Shown piece by piece: positions 12,705 through 21,252 of a stretch of 26,681 nt of DNA. This stretch comes from Desulfotomaculum sp. (GTDB lineage: Bacteria > Bacillota > Desulfotomaculia > Desulfotomaculales > Nap2-2B): contig DOTD01000054.1 of assembly GCA_003513005.1 (NCBI GenBank), positions 1 through 26,681 on the forward strand, read 5' to 3'. The position numbers and the translations under genes are program-made. The notes under the pieces were generated by a model. It was given only the letters and a program-made list of their open reading frames with translations. It was not told the origin of the DNA and did not search any database. Every line of letters begins with the position of its first letter. Position 1 is the first letter of the stretch.

Positions 12705-13352
12705 ATGGTTTTCCGGGACAGGATTGAAGCAGGGACAATGCTTGCACAAGCCATTCAGAAAATTTCTTTCGATGACGGCGTCGTTTTAGCCATACCCCGC
12801 GGGGGTGTTGTGGTCGGAGCTCAGGTAGCCCGCATACTGAAGGCTCCTCTTGATCTTATAATTCCCCGTAAAATAGGGACCTTTCACAATCCGGAGGCGG
12901 CTGTGGGCGCAGTTGCCCAGGACGGGACAGCGATTTACAATCACAGCGTCTTGAAGATGCTGGGCCTTAAAGAAGATGATTTGCAGGACGTTATCGCCGA
13001 ACAGGTTGAAGAAATCCGCCGCCGGATGAAAATGTACCGGGGGCAGGAAGATTATCCGTCTTATGACAACAAGCAGGTGGTCCTGGTCGATGACGGCATA
13101 GCCACGGGTTATACCGTGATGGCGGCTCTGCGTTCGGTAAGAAAAATGTTTTCCTTGAAAAGATTGATCCTGGCGGTTCCGGTGGCGCCCGCCGATACGC
13201 TTGACGCGTTGAGAAGTGAAGTTGACGAAGTAATCTGCCTCGTCATCCCGCCGGTTTTTTACGCCGTGGGGCAGTTTTACATGGATTTTCAACAGGTCAG
13301 CGACGAAGAAGTCATTCAGCTGCTCAGGGAATTGTCAGCCTTGCGCCATTAA
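12705..13352 (+). CDS. Phosphoribosyltransferase-fold protein (COG1926 type)
   Basis: 215 residues. The PRPP-binding loop VVLVDDGIATGYT (about 125-137) has the acidic pair and T-G-x-T of type I phosphoribosyltransferases. The N-terminal GVVLAIPRGGVVVGAQVA is the usual COG1926 signature. The base substrate is unknown for this family, and some members sit with dienelactone hydrolase or are regulators rather than enzymes. The start ATG 12705 has an AGGGGGG site 12 bases upstream. It lies 48 bp after the TSUP gene and 70 bp before ykuS, all on the same strand. Confidence 0.9.
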   Translation: MVFRDRIEAGTMLAQAIQKISFDDGVVLAIPRGGVVVGAQVARILKAPLDLIIPRKIGTFHNPEAAVGAVAQDGTAIYNHSVLKMLGLKEDDLQDVIAEQVEEIRRRMKMYRGQEDYPSYDNKQVVLVDDGIATGYTVMAALRSVRKMFSLKRLILAVPVAPADTLDALRSEVDEVICLVIPPVFYAVGQFYMDFQQVSDEEVIQLLRELSALRH

Positions 13353-13361
13353 AGGGATAAT

Positions 13362-13409
13362 AATGTAACTTTTGTTTATACTATTTCCTAGTTTAAACAA
13401 GATTACATT
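13362..13409. promoter_or_regulatory. Long imperfect inverted repeat before ykuS
   Basis: AATGTAA (13362-13368) and TTGTTTA (13372-13378) pair with TAAACAA (13394-13400) and TTACATT (13403-13409). The stem is therefore 14 bp with a 3/2 internal bulge and a 15-base loop. It ends two bases before the ykuS GGAGG (13411). There is no T-run, so it is more likely a protein-binding site or RNA structure than a terminator. Confidence 0.5.
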
Positions 13410-13422
13410 CGGAGGTGCAGTA

Positions 13423-13659
13423 TTGAAGACAATTGCTGTTGAGGACACCCTGGGAAATGTCAAGGATTATCTGGAAAAGTCCGGCTACAAAGTAGTCAAG
13501 TTCACCGGGCAGGAGGATGCGGACGCATACGTAATCAGCGGTATGGACGACGATGTGATGGGTATGCAGGATATTATGACTGAAGTTCCTGTAATTGAAG
13601 CTGACGGGAAAACTCCTGAAGAAATTTTGAGCAGTTTAAGGGAAATGGATTGGCTGTAA
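13423..13659 (+). CDS. YkuS-family protein (UPF0180)
   Basis: 78 residues from TTG 13423, which has GGAGG seven bases upstream; an in-frame start at 13372 has no such site and lies in the inverted repeat. The sequence fits UPF0180: KTIAVEDTLGNVKDYLEKSG, then ADAYVISGMDDDVMGMQDI and a short acidic tail ending MDWL. Function unknown; homologues are found across spore-forming Firmicutes. A strong rho-independent terminator follows 29 bp after the stop, so this is the last gene of the ddl-side run. Confidence 0.9.
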   Translation: MKTIAVEDTLGNVKDYLEKSGYKVVKFTGQEDADAYVISGMDDDVMGMQDIMTEVPVIEADGKTPEEILSSLREMDWL

Positions 13660-13688
13660 AACTGAAGATTTAGCTTTATGTGGAGGAA

Positions 13689-13721
13689 GGAGCCAGGCTT
13701 TTGTTTGCCTGACTCCTTTTT
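13689..13721 (+). terminator. Rho-independent terminator after ykuS
   Basis: GGAGCCAGGC (13689-13698) pairs with GCCTGACTCC (13707-13716), one mismatch, around an 8-base loop, followed by five Ts (13717-13721). It points in the plus direction and also separates the converging yyaC gene. Confidence 0.85.
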
Positions 13722-13740
13722 GGTATGCTGCCCTGTATTT

Positions 13741-14364
13741 TTAATTATCCTGGGTTATGCTGACTTCCCTGACCAGTTCTTCTCCCGAACAATGGTTTAT
13801 CGCCTGCATGATGCCCTGAACGATAAGATCGGCCATGCTCATAACAAGATTCAGCCTGGTGTTCTGGAGAACAAGATATTCCATAAACCCGCCTATGTTG
13901 ACGACTCCGGTGATATGGATTTCTCCCACCGGGGGGAGGTTTTTGTTAACCCCGGCCCCGGGCTGTAAAGAACCATTTCCTATATTAATGCAGCCGACAT
14001 TTTCCTGGTTGCCCAGGCAGGCGTCGATTGCTATTATAAACGGGTTTTCGTAGGTTTTCCGGATTTCTTCCAGCCTTTGCTCCAGGTTGCTGGCGTGTAC
14101 CGGTTTGTCCAGCGTGCCGTATACGTCGAAGTAATCCTGCTCGATGGCGGAAAGTTTACTCCCCACCAAAGGGCCGAGACAATCCCCAGTTGAACGGTCC
14201 GTTCCTATGCAAAGCAGTATTGGGGAGTTGCTCAAGGCAGCGTTTCCGTTGAGCCTGCTTGCCAGGTCCCAGCCGAATTTGATGGCCGCGAGAGGATCCT
14301 CCAGGTGTATCCTGGTCCGGGTGTTTGCTGTTTCGGCTTTCTGGTTCAATTCAAGACCCTCCAA
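13741..14364 (-). CDS. yyaC: Spore protease YyaC (DUF1256)
   Basis: 207 residues. PILLCIGTDRSTGDCLGPLVGSKL (the first 20, PILLCIGTDRSTGDCLGPLV) is the DUF1256 signature, related to germination/hydrogenase-maturation-type peptidases. FIIAIDACLGNQENVGCINI and the GEIHITGVVN segment follow the family. B. subtilis YyaC is annotated as a sporulation protein, expressed in the forespore and implicated in spore protein processing. The start is TTG 14364 with AAGGAGG nine bases upstream. It is convergent with ykuS and divergent from the YkvI gene; no clear forespore promoter was identified upstream. Confidence 0.93.
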   Translation of the reverse strand: MEGLELNQKAETANTRTRIHLEDPLAAIKFGWDLASRLNGNAALSNSPILLCIGTDRSTGDCLGPLVGSKLSAIEQDYFDVYGTLDKPVHASNLEQRLEEIRKTYENPFIIAIDACLGNQENVGCINIGNGSLQPGAGVNKNLPPVGEIHITGVVNIGGFMEYLVLQNTRLNLVMSMADLIVQGIMQAINHCSGEELVREVSITQDN

Positions 14365-14458
14365 AAAAAGCTCCTCCTTAAAACAAAACTATTAAATAAT
14401 ATTTCCAAAGATAACCTTAAATATTCCTTTTTTGCATAAACATAACCGGGGGATTGTT

Positions 14459-15520
14459 TTGAGGCAAAATAAAAGTTCTCTGCTGCTTTTTAAAATTGCA
14501 ATGGTCTATGCGGGCACGGTAATCGGCGCGGGTTTTGCCTCCGGCCAGGAGTTAATGCAGTTTTTTATGGTTTTTGGAGCGAAGGGTCTCTGGGGGATAG
14601 CGCTGGCCACTATGCTGTTTGTTTACCTGGGAGCGCTGATTATGCTTCTGGCCACGAAGCTGCGGACGGCTAATTATATTGAACTGCTCCAGTCTCTGAT
14701 GGGGAAGCGGGCAGCCGGGCTGATGGACCTGCTTACCCTGATAATGCTCCCGGGCGGCCTTGTGGTCATGCTTGCCGGCAGCGGGGCGGTTTTTGCCGAA
14801 CAGCTGGGCCTGCCCAACTGGCAGGGTACAATGCTGACGGTCTTGATTACCTGTATTGTGCTAATCAAAGGGCTGCCGGGGATATTGAATTTCAACCTGG
14901 TTCTCGTTCCTTTAAAAGTCATTGTTCTCGCGATAGTGTCGTTTTTGGCCATCCAGCATCAGGGAGGTCTGCCCAAGCCTTTTCCGGAGCTTCTGGAATA
15001 CAAAAGGGTGGCCGCAAGCTGGGGCTGGTCGAGTATCCTGTATGTTTCCTATAACATGGTCGTTCCTGTCGCTCTGCTGTCTTCTTTGGGGAGATCCGTT
15101 CCGTTTAAAACAGGCATTGCCGGGGGCGCCCTGGGAGGGCTGATTCTTGGGGTTACGGCGGGGCTGATTACCCTGGCGGGCTTGTCGTTCTACCCGTCGG
15201 TGCTGGACTGCCAGGTGCCCGTCCTGTTTATTTCGCGTTCGGCGGGGTTTATTCTGCAGCTCTTGCTCGGCCTGCTGATTTGGATAGCCATGCTGACAAC
15301 GACCATTGCCGATGCGCACGGGCTGGCCAGCCGCCTTGCTCCGGGGGAGGGGATGGGCTACAAGGTGGTAGGGATTGGAGCTACTCTTATCGCGATACCG
15401 CTGGCCGGCCTGAATTTCAATTTTCTGGTCCGGCTGCTTTATCCGCTTTTCGGCTATGCCGGGCTGATTCTGCTGGTGGCTCTTTTAATCGTGCCCTTCC
15501 GGAAATTGCGGATGAATTAG
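14459..15520 (+). CDS. ykvI: YkvI-family multi-pass membrane protein
   Basis: 353 residues from TTG 14459 with GGGGGA five bases upstream; TTG 14432 is in frame but lacks a site. About ten hydrophobic helices. The opening helix VYAGTVIGAGFASGQELMQF with GAGFASGQE is typical of the YkvI group, part of the APC/LeuT-like transporter superfamily. The substrate is unknown. It is divergent from yyaC. Its stop (TAG 15518-15520) overlaps the stop of the converging DUF4037 gene by three bases, so neither has room for a terminator of its own. Confidence 0.85.
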   Translation: MRQNKSSLLLFKIAMVYAGTVIGAGFASGQELMQFFMVFGAKGLWGIALATMLFVYLGALIMLLATKLRTANYIELLQSLMGKRAAGLMDLLTLIMLPGGLVVMLAGSGAVFAEQLGLPNWQGTMLTVLITCIVLIKGLPGILNFNLVLVPLKVIVLAIVSFLAIQHQGGLPKPFPELLEYKRVAASWGWSSILYVSYNMVVPVALLSSLGRSVPFKTGIAGGALGGLILGVTAGLITLAGLSFYPSVLDCQVPVLFISRSAGFILQLLLGLLIWIAMLTTTIADAHGLASRLAPGEGMGYKVVGIGATLIAIPLAGLNFNFLVRLLYPLFGYAGLILLVALLIVPFRKLRMN

Positions 15521-16446
15521 GGTCCGCCAAGCCAGACGCTTAAGTTTCTCAGCCGGGGCTCTTCAATCCCGGACTGGATGGCCGGGCCGTGGTCCAGCAG
15601 GGATTCGCTCTTGCTGTCGCTCAAGTTTTCTCTTCTTAGTTCGCCAATAATAGTTTCGCAGATATCTTCCATCAGGCGGTATTTTTTAACGCTGCCGCTC
15701 GTGTTCACAGCCTTGAAGATCGTCTGGTAGATATCTTCTCCCAGTATAGGCAGGTCCCGGACAGCCCTGTGCATCCATTTAAAATACGGCATGTATCTTT
15801 TATTGATCAGGAAGACCAGGGATATTACGTCCGAGTAGAATTTGCTTTCGGCGTACTGGGCTGCGACGTGTTCATGCCTTTTGGCGCAGCGCATATAGTT
15901 GTACTGGCCGTTCTGCGCTATGGCCATGCACCGGGCGGCCATTTTCTTCAGCCTGATGTCTTCCGGGTAAAATTCCAGCAGCTTGTTTCTGAAATAAGTA
16001 AACTCGCCCAGGGGATCATAGAAGACTTTGCCGTTTGTGCAGGCTGCCAGGTATCTTTCGGGAAGGGGAAACCACTCGTTTAGTTTTTCCGGCAGGCGTG
16101 AAATGCCGATGAACTTTTTGTAAAACTCGCCTATTTCAAAGACTCCGACTCTGCCCTCCCCAAATTCGCTGATTGTCCTGCTGAACCCTTCGAATTCATC
16201 GGGGAGGTTGTCGTATTCTTTTTGCAGCTGCTGTCCGATCTGCTCGAAGTCGTCTTTGGTCAGCCAGAGGCAAAAGGAGGGACCCCAGTCGTGGTCCCTG
16301 GAAATCTCGTCGTCAAATCCATAGCATTCCGAGCCGTCGCCCACAAGCCCCGCTGCTATCCTGTCCTTGAAGCCGGCGAATTTCCGGTTGATCATCGGGA
16401 GTCCGCACTTTATAAAATAATTTTCGCAAAGTTCCAGGCCTTTCAT
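15517..16446 (-). CDS. DUF4037 nucleotidyltransferase-fold protein
   Basis: 309 residues, start ATG 16446 with GAGGA upstream. The N-terminal GDGSECYGFDDEISRDHDWG (about 36-55) is the nucleotidyltransferase-like G-S plus D-x-D site of DUF4037. The rest is helical (RHEHVAAQYAESKFYSDVIS). The substrate is unknown, and these proteins may modify small molecules or be degraded aminoglycoside-nucleotidyltransferase relatives. A TPR gene lies upstream on the same strand but 464 bp away, across a repeat-rich spacer. DUF4037 and TPR genes do pair in related genomes, by recollection. Confidence 0.87.
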   Translation of the reverse strand: MKGLELCENYFIKCGLPMINRKFAGFKDRIAAGLVGDGSECYGFDDEISRDHDWGPSFCLWLTKDDFEQIGQQLQKEYDNLPDEFEGFSRTISEFGEGRVGVFEIGEFYKKFIGISRLPEKLNEWFPLPERYLAACTNGKVFYDPLGEFTYFRNKLLEFYPEDIRLKKMAARCMAIAQNGQYNYMRCAKRHEHVAAQYAESKFYSDVISLVFLINKRYMPYFKWMHRAVRDLPILGEDIYQTIFKAVNTSGSVKKYRLMEDICETIIGELRRENLSDSKSESLLDHGPAIQSGIEEPRLRNLSVWLGGP

Positions 16447-16910
16447 AACTTATCCTCACTTTCCAAAGGCAAGTAGAAGGCAAGTAGGGACAAAGGCAAG
16501 TAGGGACGGTTCTTGCTTGCTTGCTTGCTAAACATCCCGTAAATATTCTTGCCTTAGGAGGTCAACTGTCTACGTGCCCATGTTTGCCTTAGGCCGCCGT
16601 TGTCACGGTTCGCTTCGGACAGGACCAGGCGGTGCTGCAAAGGCGGCATGGCAGGCAGCACAACATCCCAAACATCAAATCCCTGACATCACTAAGTCAT
16701 TTTAAGAACTTTGATAATATGCCGCTGGTTTCGCACAGCGGTCCTGTAACCGAAGCTTCACCGGGTGCTGTGGCGGCACTCCGCAATATCGCTCACCTGT
16801 GAATAACGACGCCCTCTGTCAAGGGGATCCCTTTCACTTTAATGGAATGACACCTGTATTGACACAAGAGAACCGTCCCCTTGTGTCCTTTGTCCCTTGT
16901 GTCCTTGCGT
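16447..16910. repeat. 464-bp spacer with an inverted GGGACGGTTCT repeat pair
   Basis: AAGGCAAGTAG recurs three times at 16466-16503, followed by GGGACGGTTCT (16503-16513) and a CTTG run. The inverted copy AGAACCGTCCC is at 16869-16879. The right copy is flanked by perfect 8-bp arms, GACACAAG (16861-16868) and CTTGTGTC (16880-16887), and the left has a shorter GCAAG/CTTGC frame. TTGTGTCC-type repeats follow. A plus-strand frame of 69 codons runs 16593-16802 without a start codon (NIPNIKSLTSLSHFKNFDNM, ends RNIAHL). It may be a gene fragment of unknown origin. A mobile, MITE-like repeat is plausible; no transposase is present. Confidence 0.6.
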
Positions 16911-17798
16911 CTAGCTTTTTTGGAGTAGTTCGATCAGTTTTTTAATGTTTTGGTCGAGGGACTCCATCTGCCATTCCGGTGTATCTATTTTGCTGAATAA
17001 TTCCTTTGATTTACGGAAGTTGTCTAAAGCGCCTTGATGATTGTTATCCATCGCGTGGATGTACGCTATGTTGCTGTACTGCATGGCCATGCCCCAGATA
17101 TCGCCGAGTTTACTGTAAAGGGCCATCGATTCATCGTAAAATTTGAGTGCCTGCTTACTTTCCTGCCTGTCCCGGTAGGTGCTGCCGATGTTCATCAGCT
17201 GGGCTGCGATTGCCGTTTGATCGTCCAGTTCTTTAAAAATCTCCAGGGCTTTGTTAAAGTAGCCTTCCGCCTGGCTGCTCCTGTTCATCCGGGCGAGGAT
17301 AAGCCCCATATTATTCAGCTGGCTGCCGACGCCTCTTTTGGCGCCTGCTTCTTTGTATTTTAAAAGAGCCTGCCCGAAGTATTTCAAGGCGTATTCCGTT
17401 TCCCCCAGGTCCTGGTGGACTGTTCCGATGCTGCATAATTGATCCGCTTCGTTCCTGATGTGTCCGGTTTCTCTAAAAATCGCCAGCGCATCTAGGTAGT
17501 AATTAAGGGCTGCTTGAGGATCATTTCTGGCGCTTTCCACAAAGCCCAGGTTGCCCAGAAAAATTCCTTCAAACCACCTGTCTTTTTCATCCCTGGCCAG
17601 TTCCAGGCCCAGGAAGAAGGCTTCCTCGGCCTCATCCAACTGCATAATAGAGAAAAATGAGTTTCCCTGGTTAAGGTAAGCCGGAAGGGTGGGGCATTCT
17701 GCTATGGAAAGCGAATAAATCCTGGCCGCTTCCGCAAATTTATTATCTTTGAATAACCCTTCCGCTTCCTCAAATAATTTTTGGGCTTCCGGGTTCAT
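16911..17798 (-). CDS. Tetratricopeptide-repeat protein
   Basis: 295 residues, start ATG 17798 with AGGAGG upstream. At least six TPR units are visible, each with the W/Y..G-x-x-Y...A-x-x-x-F-x-x-A-L pattern. Examples are ALNYYLDALAIFRETGH, ALKYFGQALLKYKEAG, AEGYFNKALEIFKELDD and ALKFYDESMALYSKLGD. No signal peptide or membrane helix. A protein-interaction scaffold of unknown partner; the regular run resembles Rap/SNAP-type TPR proteins, but no catalytic domain is attached. It is divergent from the cvpA gene, with a 194-bp spacer, and upstream of the DUF4037 gene. Confidence 0.9.
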   Translation of the reverse strand: MNPEAQKLFEEAEGLFKDNKFAEAARIYSLSIAECPTLPAYLNQGNSFFSIMQLDEAEEAFFLGLELARDEKDRWFEGIFLGNLGFVESARNDPQAALNYYLDALAIFRETGHIRNEADQLCSIGTVHQDLGETEYALKYFGQALLKYKEAGAKRGVGSQLNNMGLILARMNRSSQAEGYFNKALEIFKELDDQTAIAAQLMNIGSTYRDRQESKQALKFYDESMALYSKLGDIWGMAMQYSNIAYIHAMDNNHQGALDNFRKSKELFSKIDTPEWQMESLDQNIKKLIELLQKS

Positions 17799-17992
17799 AT
17801 TTATCCTCCTATGAATAAAAAATATAATAGATGGAAAAAGAATGTGCCAGGTGTTTATTTATGAAAAAAGTTACTTTCATGGTAAAATGTTTTCTGTAGG
17901 ATGTCAATAGCTTGACTGTCAGCGCAGGGCGGACACATTTGCCTTTCCACTTTTAAAGGGTTTTGAAGTTCGGATAAGGATGTGATCGGAAA

Positions 17993-18655
17993 ATGAACTG
18001 GGTTGATGTAACCATACTTGTGATCATCGGATGGTTTGCCTGGCGGGGTCTGACAACAGGTTTGCTTAAGGGAATAGCCAGATTGGCGGGGATCTTTTTA
18101 GGAATCGTCTTCGCAATGAAATATGACAGCCAGCTGGCCGATTTTGCCGGCAGCAAGTGGCATCTCACGGAAAAGTTAAGCAAATACTTCTCTTTTCCTA
18201 CAGATTTGTGGAATGAGTCAATGTCCTGGTGGTCGTCGCAGGGGTCCTCCTTTACGGGCGGGGAGCAAATCCAAAATATCCTGTCCATGCGTCTGCTGGA
18301 AATAATCGCTTTTCTCTTAATCTTTCTGGTCGTTTACAGGCTGGTTTATCTTGTAGGGTCCCTATTGTCCAAGGTTGCCAGGACGGCCTTTTTAGGCCCT
18401 GTTGACCGTTTGGGGGGGTTGGCGCTGGGTATTGTAAACGGGCTGGTGATTGTGCTGATCCTTGTTGCTTTGATGATGCCCCTGCAGATACCGGTTTCCA
18501 TGTTCAGTGGGGGGCAGCCGGACAACTGGTATACCCGCTCTATTCAGAGCTCGGTAATAATTCCTAAATGCCGGCATCTTTTAACCCCGTTTGAAGGAAA
18601 GATAATCGATTTAATACCGGATAATATATTGCCTGCCCAAAAAACAACAATTTAA
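17993..18655 (+). CDS. CvpA-family membrane protein
   Basis: 220 residues with four hydrophobic helices: about 3-20, 28-43, 97-120 and 142-165. The N-terminal MNWVDVTILVIIGWFAWRGL, a following GLLKG and the central VVYRLVYLVGS are characteristic of CvpA. CvpA is needed for colicin V production in E. coli, and its wider role concerns envelope integrity. The start ATG 17993 has AAGGATG upstream at a long spacing. It is followed 26 bp later by the M18 aminopeptidase gene, probably in the same transcript. Confidence 0.88.
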   Translation: MNWVDVTILVIIGWFAWRGLTTGLLKGIARLAGIFLGIVFAMKYDSQLADFAGSKWHLTEKLSKYFSFPTDLWNESMSWWSSQGSSFTGGEQIQNILSMRLLEIIAFLLIFLVVYRLVYLVGSLLSKVARTAFLGPVDRLGGLALGIVNGLVIVLILVALMMPLQIPVSMFSGGQPDNWYTRSIQSSVIIPKCRHLLTPFEGKIIDLIPDNILPAQKTTI

Positions 18656-18681
18656 CTTAATGAAAGGATGGAGTAACTTAC

Positions 18682-20085
18682 ATGGAAGATAAAGGCCAGA
18701 GCAAGGGAGAATCATATGAAAGCAAGCACGTCTGGGATTGCCTGGACGATGCCGGCCGTCAGGATGTTATGGAATTCTGTGAAAGATACCGGGATTTTTT
18801 AGATGCAGCCAAAACAGAGCGCGAGGCGGTAGATACAATAATAGCCAGGGCGGAGATAGGCGGTTTCACGCCCTTGACCGAACAGAGCCGCATTGTTCCC
18901 GGAAGCCGGGTGTATTCAGCAAAACATGGCAAAGTTATGGCCATGGCGGTCATCGGCAGCGAGCCACTGGAAAAAGGGCTGAATGTCATTGGTTCACATA
19001 TTGACGCCCCCCGGCTGGACCTCAAGCCCCGCCCCCTCTACCAGGAAGCTGGCCTTGCCCTGTTTAAGACGCATTACTACGGGGGGATTAAGAAATACCA
19101 GTGGGTGAGTATTCCCCTGTCGCTGCACGGAGTTGTCTTCACGAAAGAAGGGAATGCCGTCCGTATAGCTATCGGCAGCAATGATCACGATCCGGTGTTC
19201 ACCATCGCCGATCTGCTGCCCCACCTGGCCAAGGATCAAATGGAAAAGAAAATGAGCGAGGCGGTAAAAGGAGAGGCTTTGAACGTGCTTGTCGGGGGCA
19301 ATCCGGTGGAAAACCGTGAAGTAAAGGAAAGACTGAAGCAGGCTGTGCTGGATCAACTGAATGCCAGATACGGGTTGATCGAAGAGGATTTCATCAGCGC
19401 GGAACTTGAAGTGGCGCCCGCTTTTCCGGCAAGGGACGTCGGTTTTGACCGCAGCATGATCGGTGGCTACGGCCAGGACGACAGGGTTTGCGCTTTTACA
19501 AGCCTGCAGGCGATTCTGGAGTTGGATTCCGTCAGCCGCACAGCAGTTGCCCTCTTTGCGGACAAGGAGGAGATCGGCAGCGTGGGCAATACCGGAATGG
19601 AGTCCGTCTTTTTAACCAATTTCATTGCTGAACTGGCCGGCTGTTCGCTTCCCCAGTACAGCGAGCTGACCGTGCGCCGCATTCTGGCCAATTCCAGGGC
19701 TCTGTCGGCCGACGTAACCGCCGGCACTAATCCCAGTTATACTGAAGTGATGGATAAACATAACGAAATGCTGCTGGGTCGCGGGACTGCCTTTCATAAA
19801 TACGGCGGCGGCGGCGGAAAGCGGAGTTCCAGTGACGCAAACGCAGAGTTCGTCTCTTTTGTAAGGCAGCTTTTTAACAAAGAAGGCGTCGTCTGGCAAA
19901 CCGGAGAGTTGGGAAAAGTAGATCAGGGCGGCGGAGGGACGATCGCCTACCTGCTGGCGCATTACGGTATGGATGTGCTTGACTGCGGTGTGCCGCTGCT
20001 GGGCATGCATTCGCCGTTCGAAGTGGCCCATAAAGGGGACATTTACATGACCTACAAGGGCTACAAGGTTTTCTTCAAGGCGTAG
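18682..20085 (+). CDS. M18-family metallo-aminopeptidase
   Basis: 467 residues, as expected for the M18 (ApeA / aspartyl aminopeptidase) family. Zinc-site elements are in order: GSHIDAPRLDLKPRP (N-terminal His and Asp), GYGQDDRVCAF (bridging Asp), ADKEEIGSVG (catalytic Glu pair) and a C-terminal LLGMHSPFEVAHKGD with the last His. It trims N-terminal residues from peptides in the cytoplasm. The start ATG 18682 has AAAGGATGGAG upstream. cvpA precedes it by 26 bp and the DUF951 gene follows 32 bp later, making a three-gene run. Confidence 0.93.
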   Translation: MEDKGQSKGESYESKHVWDCLDDAGRQDVMEFCERYRDFLDAAKTEREAVDTIIARAEIGGFTPLTEQSRIVPGSRVYSAKHGKVMAMAVIGSEPLEKGLNVIGSHIDAPRLDLKPRPLYQEAGLALFKTHYYGGIKKYQWVSIPLSLHGVVFTKEGNAVRIAIGSNDHDPVFTIADLLPHLAKDQMEKKMSEAVKGEALNVLVGGNPVENREVKERLKQAVLDQLNARYGLIEEDFISAELEVAPAFPARDVGFDRSMIGGYGQDDRVCAFTSLQAILELDSVSRTAVALFADKEEIGSVGNTGMESVFLTNFIAELAGCSLPQYSELTVRRILANSRALSADVTAGTNPSYTEVMDKHNEMLLGRGTAFHKYGGGGGKRSSSDANAEFVSFVRQLFNKEGVVWQTGELGKVDQGGGGTIAYLLAHYGMDVLDCGVPLLGMHSPFEVAHKGDIYMTYKGYKVFFKA

Positions 20086-20117
20086 GAAGAATTAATTCTT
20101 AGCAGTGGGGTGGGGAG

Positions 20118-20315
20118 ATGCCCGTGCTTGTCAAGTACAACGTAGGCGACGTGGTCAGGATGAAAAAAGTCCATCCCTGCGGCGGTGACCAGTGGGAAAT
20201 AATGCGCACGGGTGTCGATTTTCGCATAAGGTGCCTGAAATGCGGCCGCGTCGTAATGCTGCCCAGGCCTAAATTTGAAAAGAGCGTCAGGAGTATTATA
20301 TCGTCTAAAGCGTAA
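20118..20315 (+). CDS. DUF951 family protein
   Basis: 65 residues. Matches DUF951: YNVGDVVRMKKVHPCGGDQW, then RIRCLKCGRVVMLPRPKFEK. The conserved Cys residues (in HPCGG and RCLKCG) suggest a metal-binding knuckle. Homologues lie near rpsF and ssb in many Firmicutes; function unknown. ATG 20118 has GGGGAG upstream. Convergent with argF, the two stops being only four bases apart. Confidence 0.92.
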   Translation: MPVLVKYNVGDVVRMKKVHPCGGDQWEIMRTGVDFRIRCLKCGRVVMLPRPKFEKSVRSIISSKA

Positions 20316-20319
20316 GCAG

Positions 20320-21252
20320 CTATAAAAGCATTGCCAGGACTGCTTTTTGTGTATGGAGCCGGTTTTCCGCCTCGTCCCAGACCACGGAATGCGGCCCGTC
20401 AATTATATCCGCCGCAACTTCCTCTCCCCGGTGCGCGGGCAGGCAGTGTAAAAAGATAAAATCTTCTTTAGCGTGTTTTACCAGGGCGTCGTTAACCTGG
20501 TAACCGGTAAATGCCCCGGATTTTTGGGCGGCGACGGATTCCTGTCCCATACTGGCCCAAACGTCTGTTACAATTACATCTGCGCCTGTTACAGCTTCTG
20601 CAGGGTCTGTAAGAATATCGATCCTGCTTTTATTTTGTGCGTCCTGTCTGGCCAGTTCCACAATTTCCGGTTTCGGCCGGAAGTTTTCAGGTGAGGCCAC
20701 GCTTATATTGACGCCTGTTTTGGCGCAGCCGAAAAGCAGGCTGTGGCAGATATTATTGCCGTCCCCCACGTAGGCCAGCTTCAGCCCTTCCAGGAACCCA
20801 TTCTTTTCTTGTATGGTCAGCAGGTCGGCGAGGATCTGGCAGGGATGGAGCAGATCCGTAAGCCCGTTGATTACAGGTATATCCGCATACCTGGCAAACT
20901 CTTCTACATCCTCCTGGGCGTAGGTGCGGATCATAATTCCGTCCAGGTAGCGGGAAAGCACCATGGCGGTGTCGGCAATAGTTTCCCCCCGGCCAAGCTG
21001 GAGGTCGCCCGGATTCAGGTGCAGGGCGTAGCCCCCGAGATGGTACATAGCCACCTCAAAGGAAACCCGGGTACGGGTGGAAGGTTTTTGAAAGATCATG
21101 CCGAGTGTTTTTCCATGAAGGTAACTATGCGGCTCTCCCCTTTTCTGCCGGGATTTTAGATCGCCGGCCAGCTGCAGGATTGCGTTTATTTCTTCGGATG
21201 TAAAGTCATGCAGGCAGAGCAAGTCGCGGCCTTGAATTTTAAAAGTAGTCAT
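20320..21252 (-). CDS. argF: Ornithine carbamoyltransferase
   Basis: 310 residues. Converts ornithine and carbamoyl phosphate to citrulline. The carbamoyl-phosphate site STRTR (58-62, PSTRTRVSFEVAM) and HPCQILADL are present, as are the ornithine-specific DVWASMGQE and the C-terminal HCLPAHRGEEV. The start is ATG 21252, with GGGAGG 12 bases upstream, slightly long. It is the last gene of the arg run, 81 bp after argD. The spacer holds a repeated TTCTAGAA (21297-21317) with a short loop that could form a hairpin, possibly a processing or attenuation site. Confidence 0.96.
   Translation of the reverse strand: MTTFKIQGRDLLCLHDFTSEEINAILQLAGDLKSRQKRGEPHSYLHGKTLGMIFQKPSTRTRVSFEVAMYHLGGYALHLNPGDLQLGRGETIADTAMVLSRYLDGIMIRTYAQEDVEEFARYADIPVINGLTDLLHPCQILADLLTIQEKNGFLEGLKLAYVGDGNNICHSLLFGCAKTGVNISVASPENFRPKPEIVELARQDAQNKSRIDILTDPAEAVTGADVIVTDVWASMGQESVAAQKSGAFTGYQVNDALVKHAKEDFIFLHCLPAHRGEEVAADIIDGPHSVVWDEAENRLHTQKAVLAMLL
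20324..20348. terminator. Candidate bidirectional terminator between DUF951 and argF
   Basis: AAAAGCA (20324-20330) pairs with TGCTTTT (20341-20347) around a 10-base loop, with a T following in the plus direction. It overlaps the argF 3' end, so it would act on the DUF951 transcript. The stem is only seven pairs, mostly A/T, so the call is weak. Confidence 0.35.

Noticed and set aside
20324..20347. Strong terminator for the arg operon
   Set aside because: On the minus strand the stem lies inside the argF coding end and is A/T-rich; kept only as a weak candidate.
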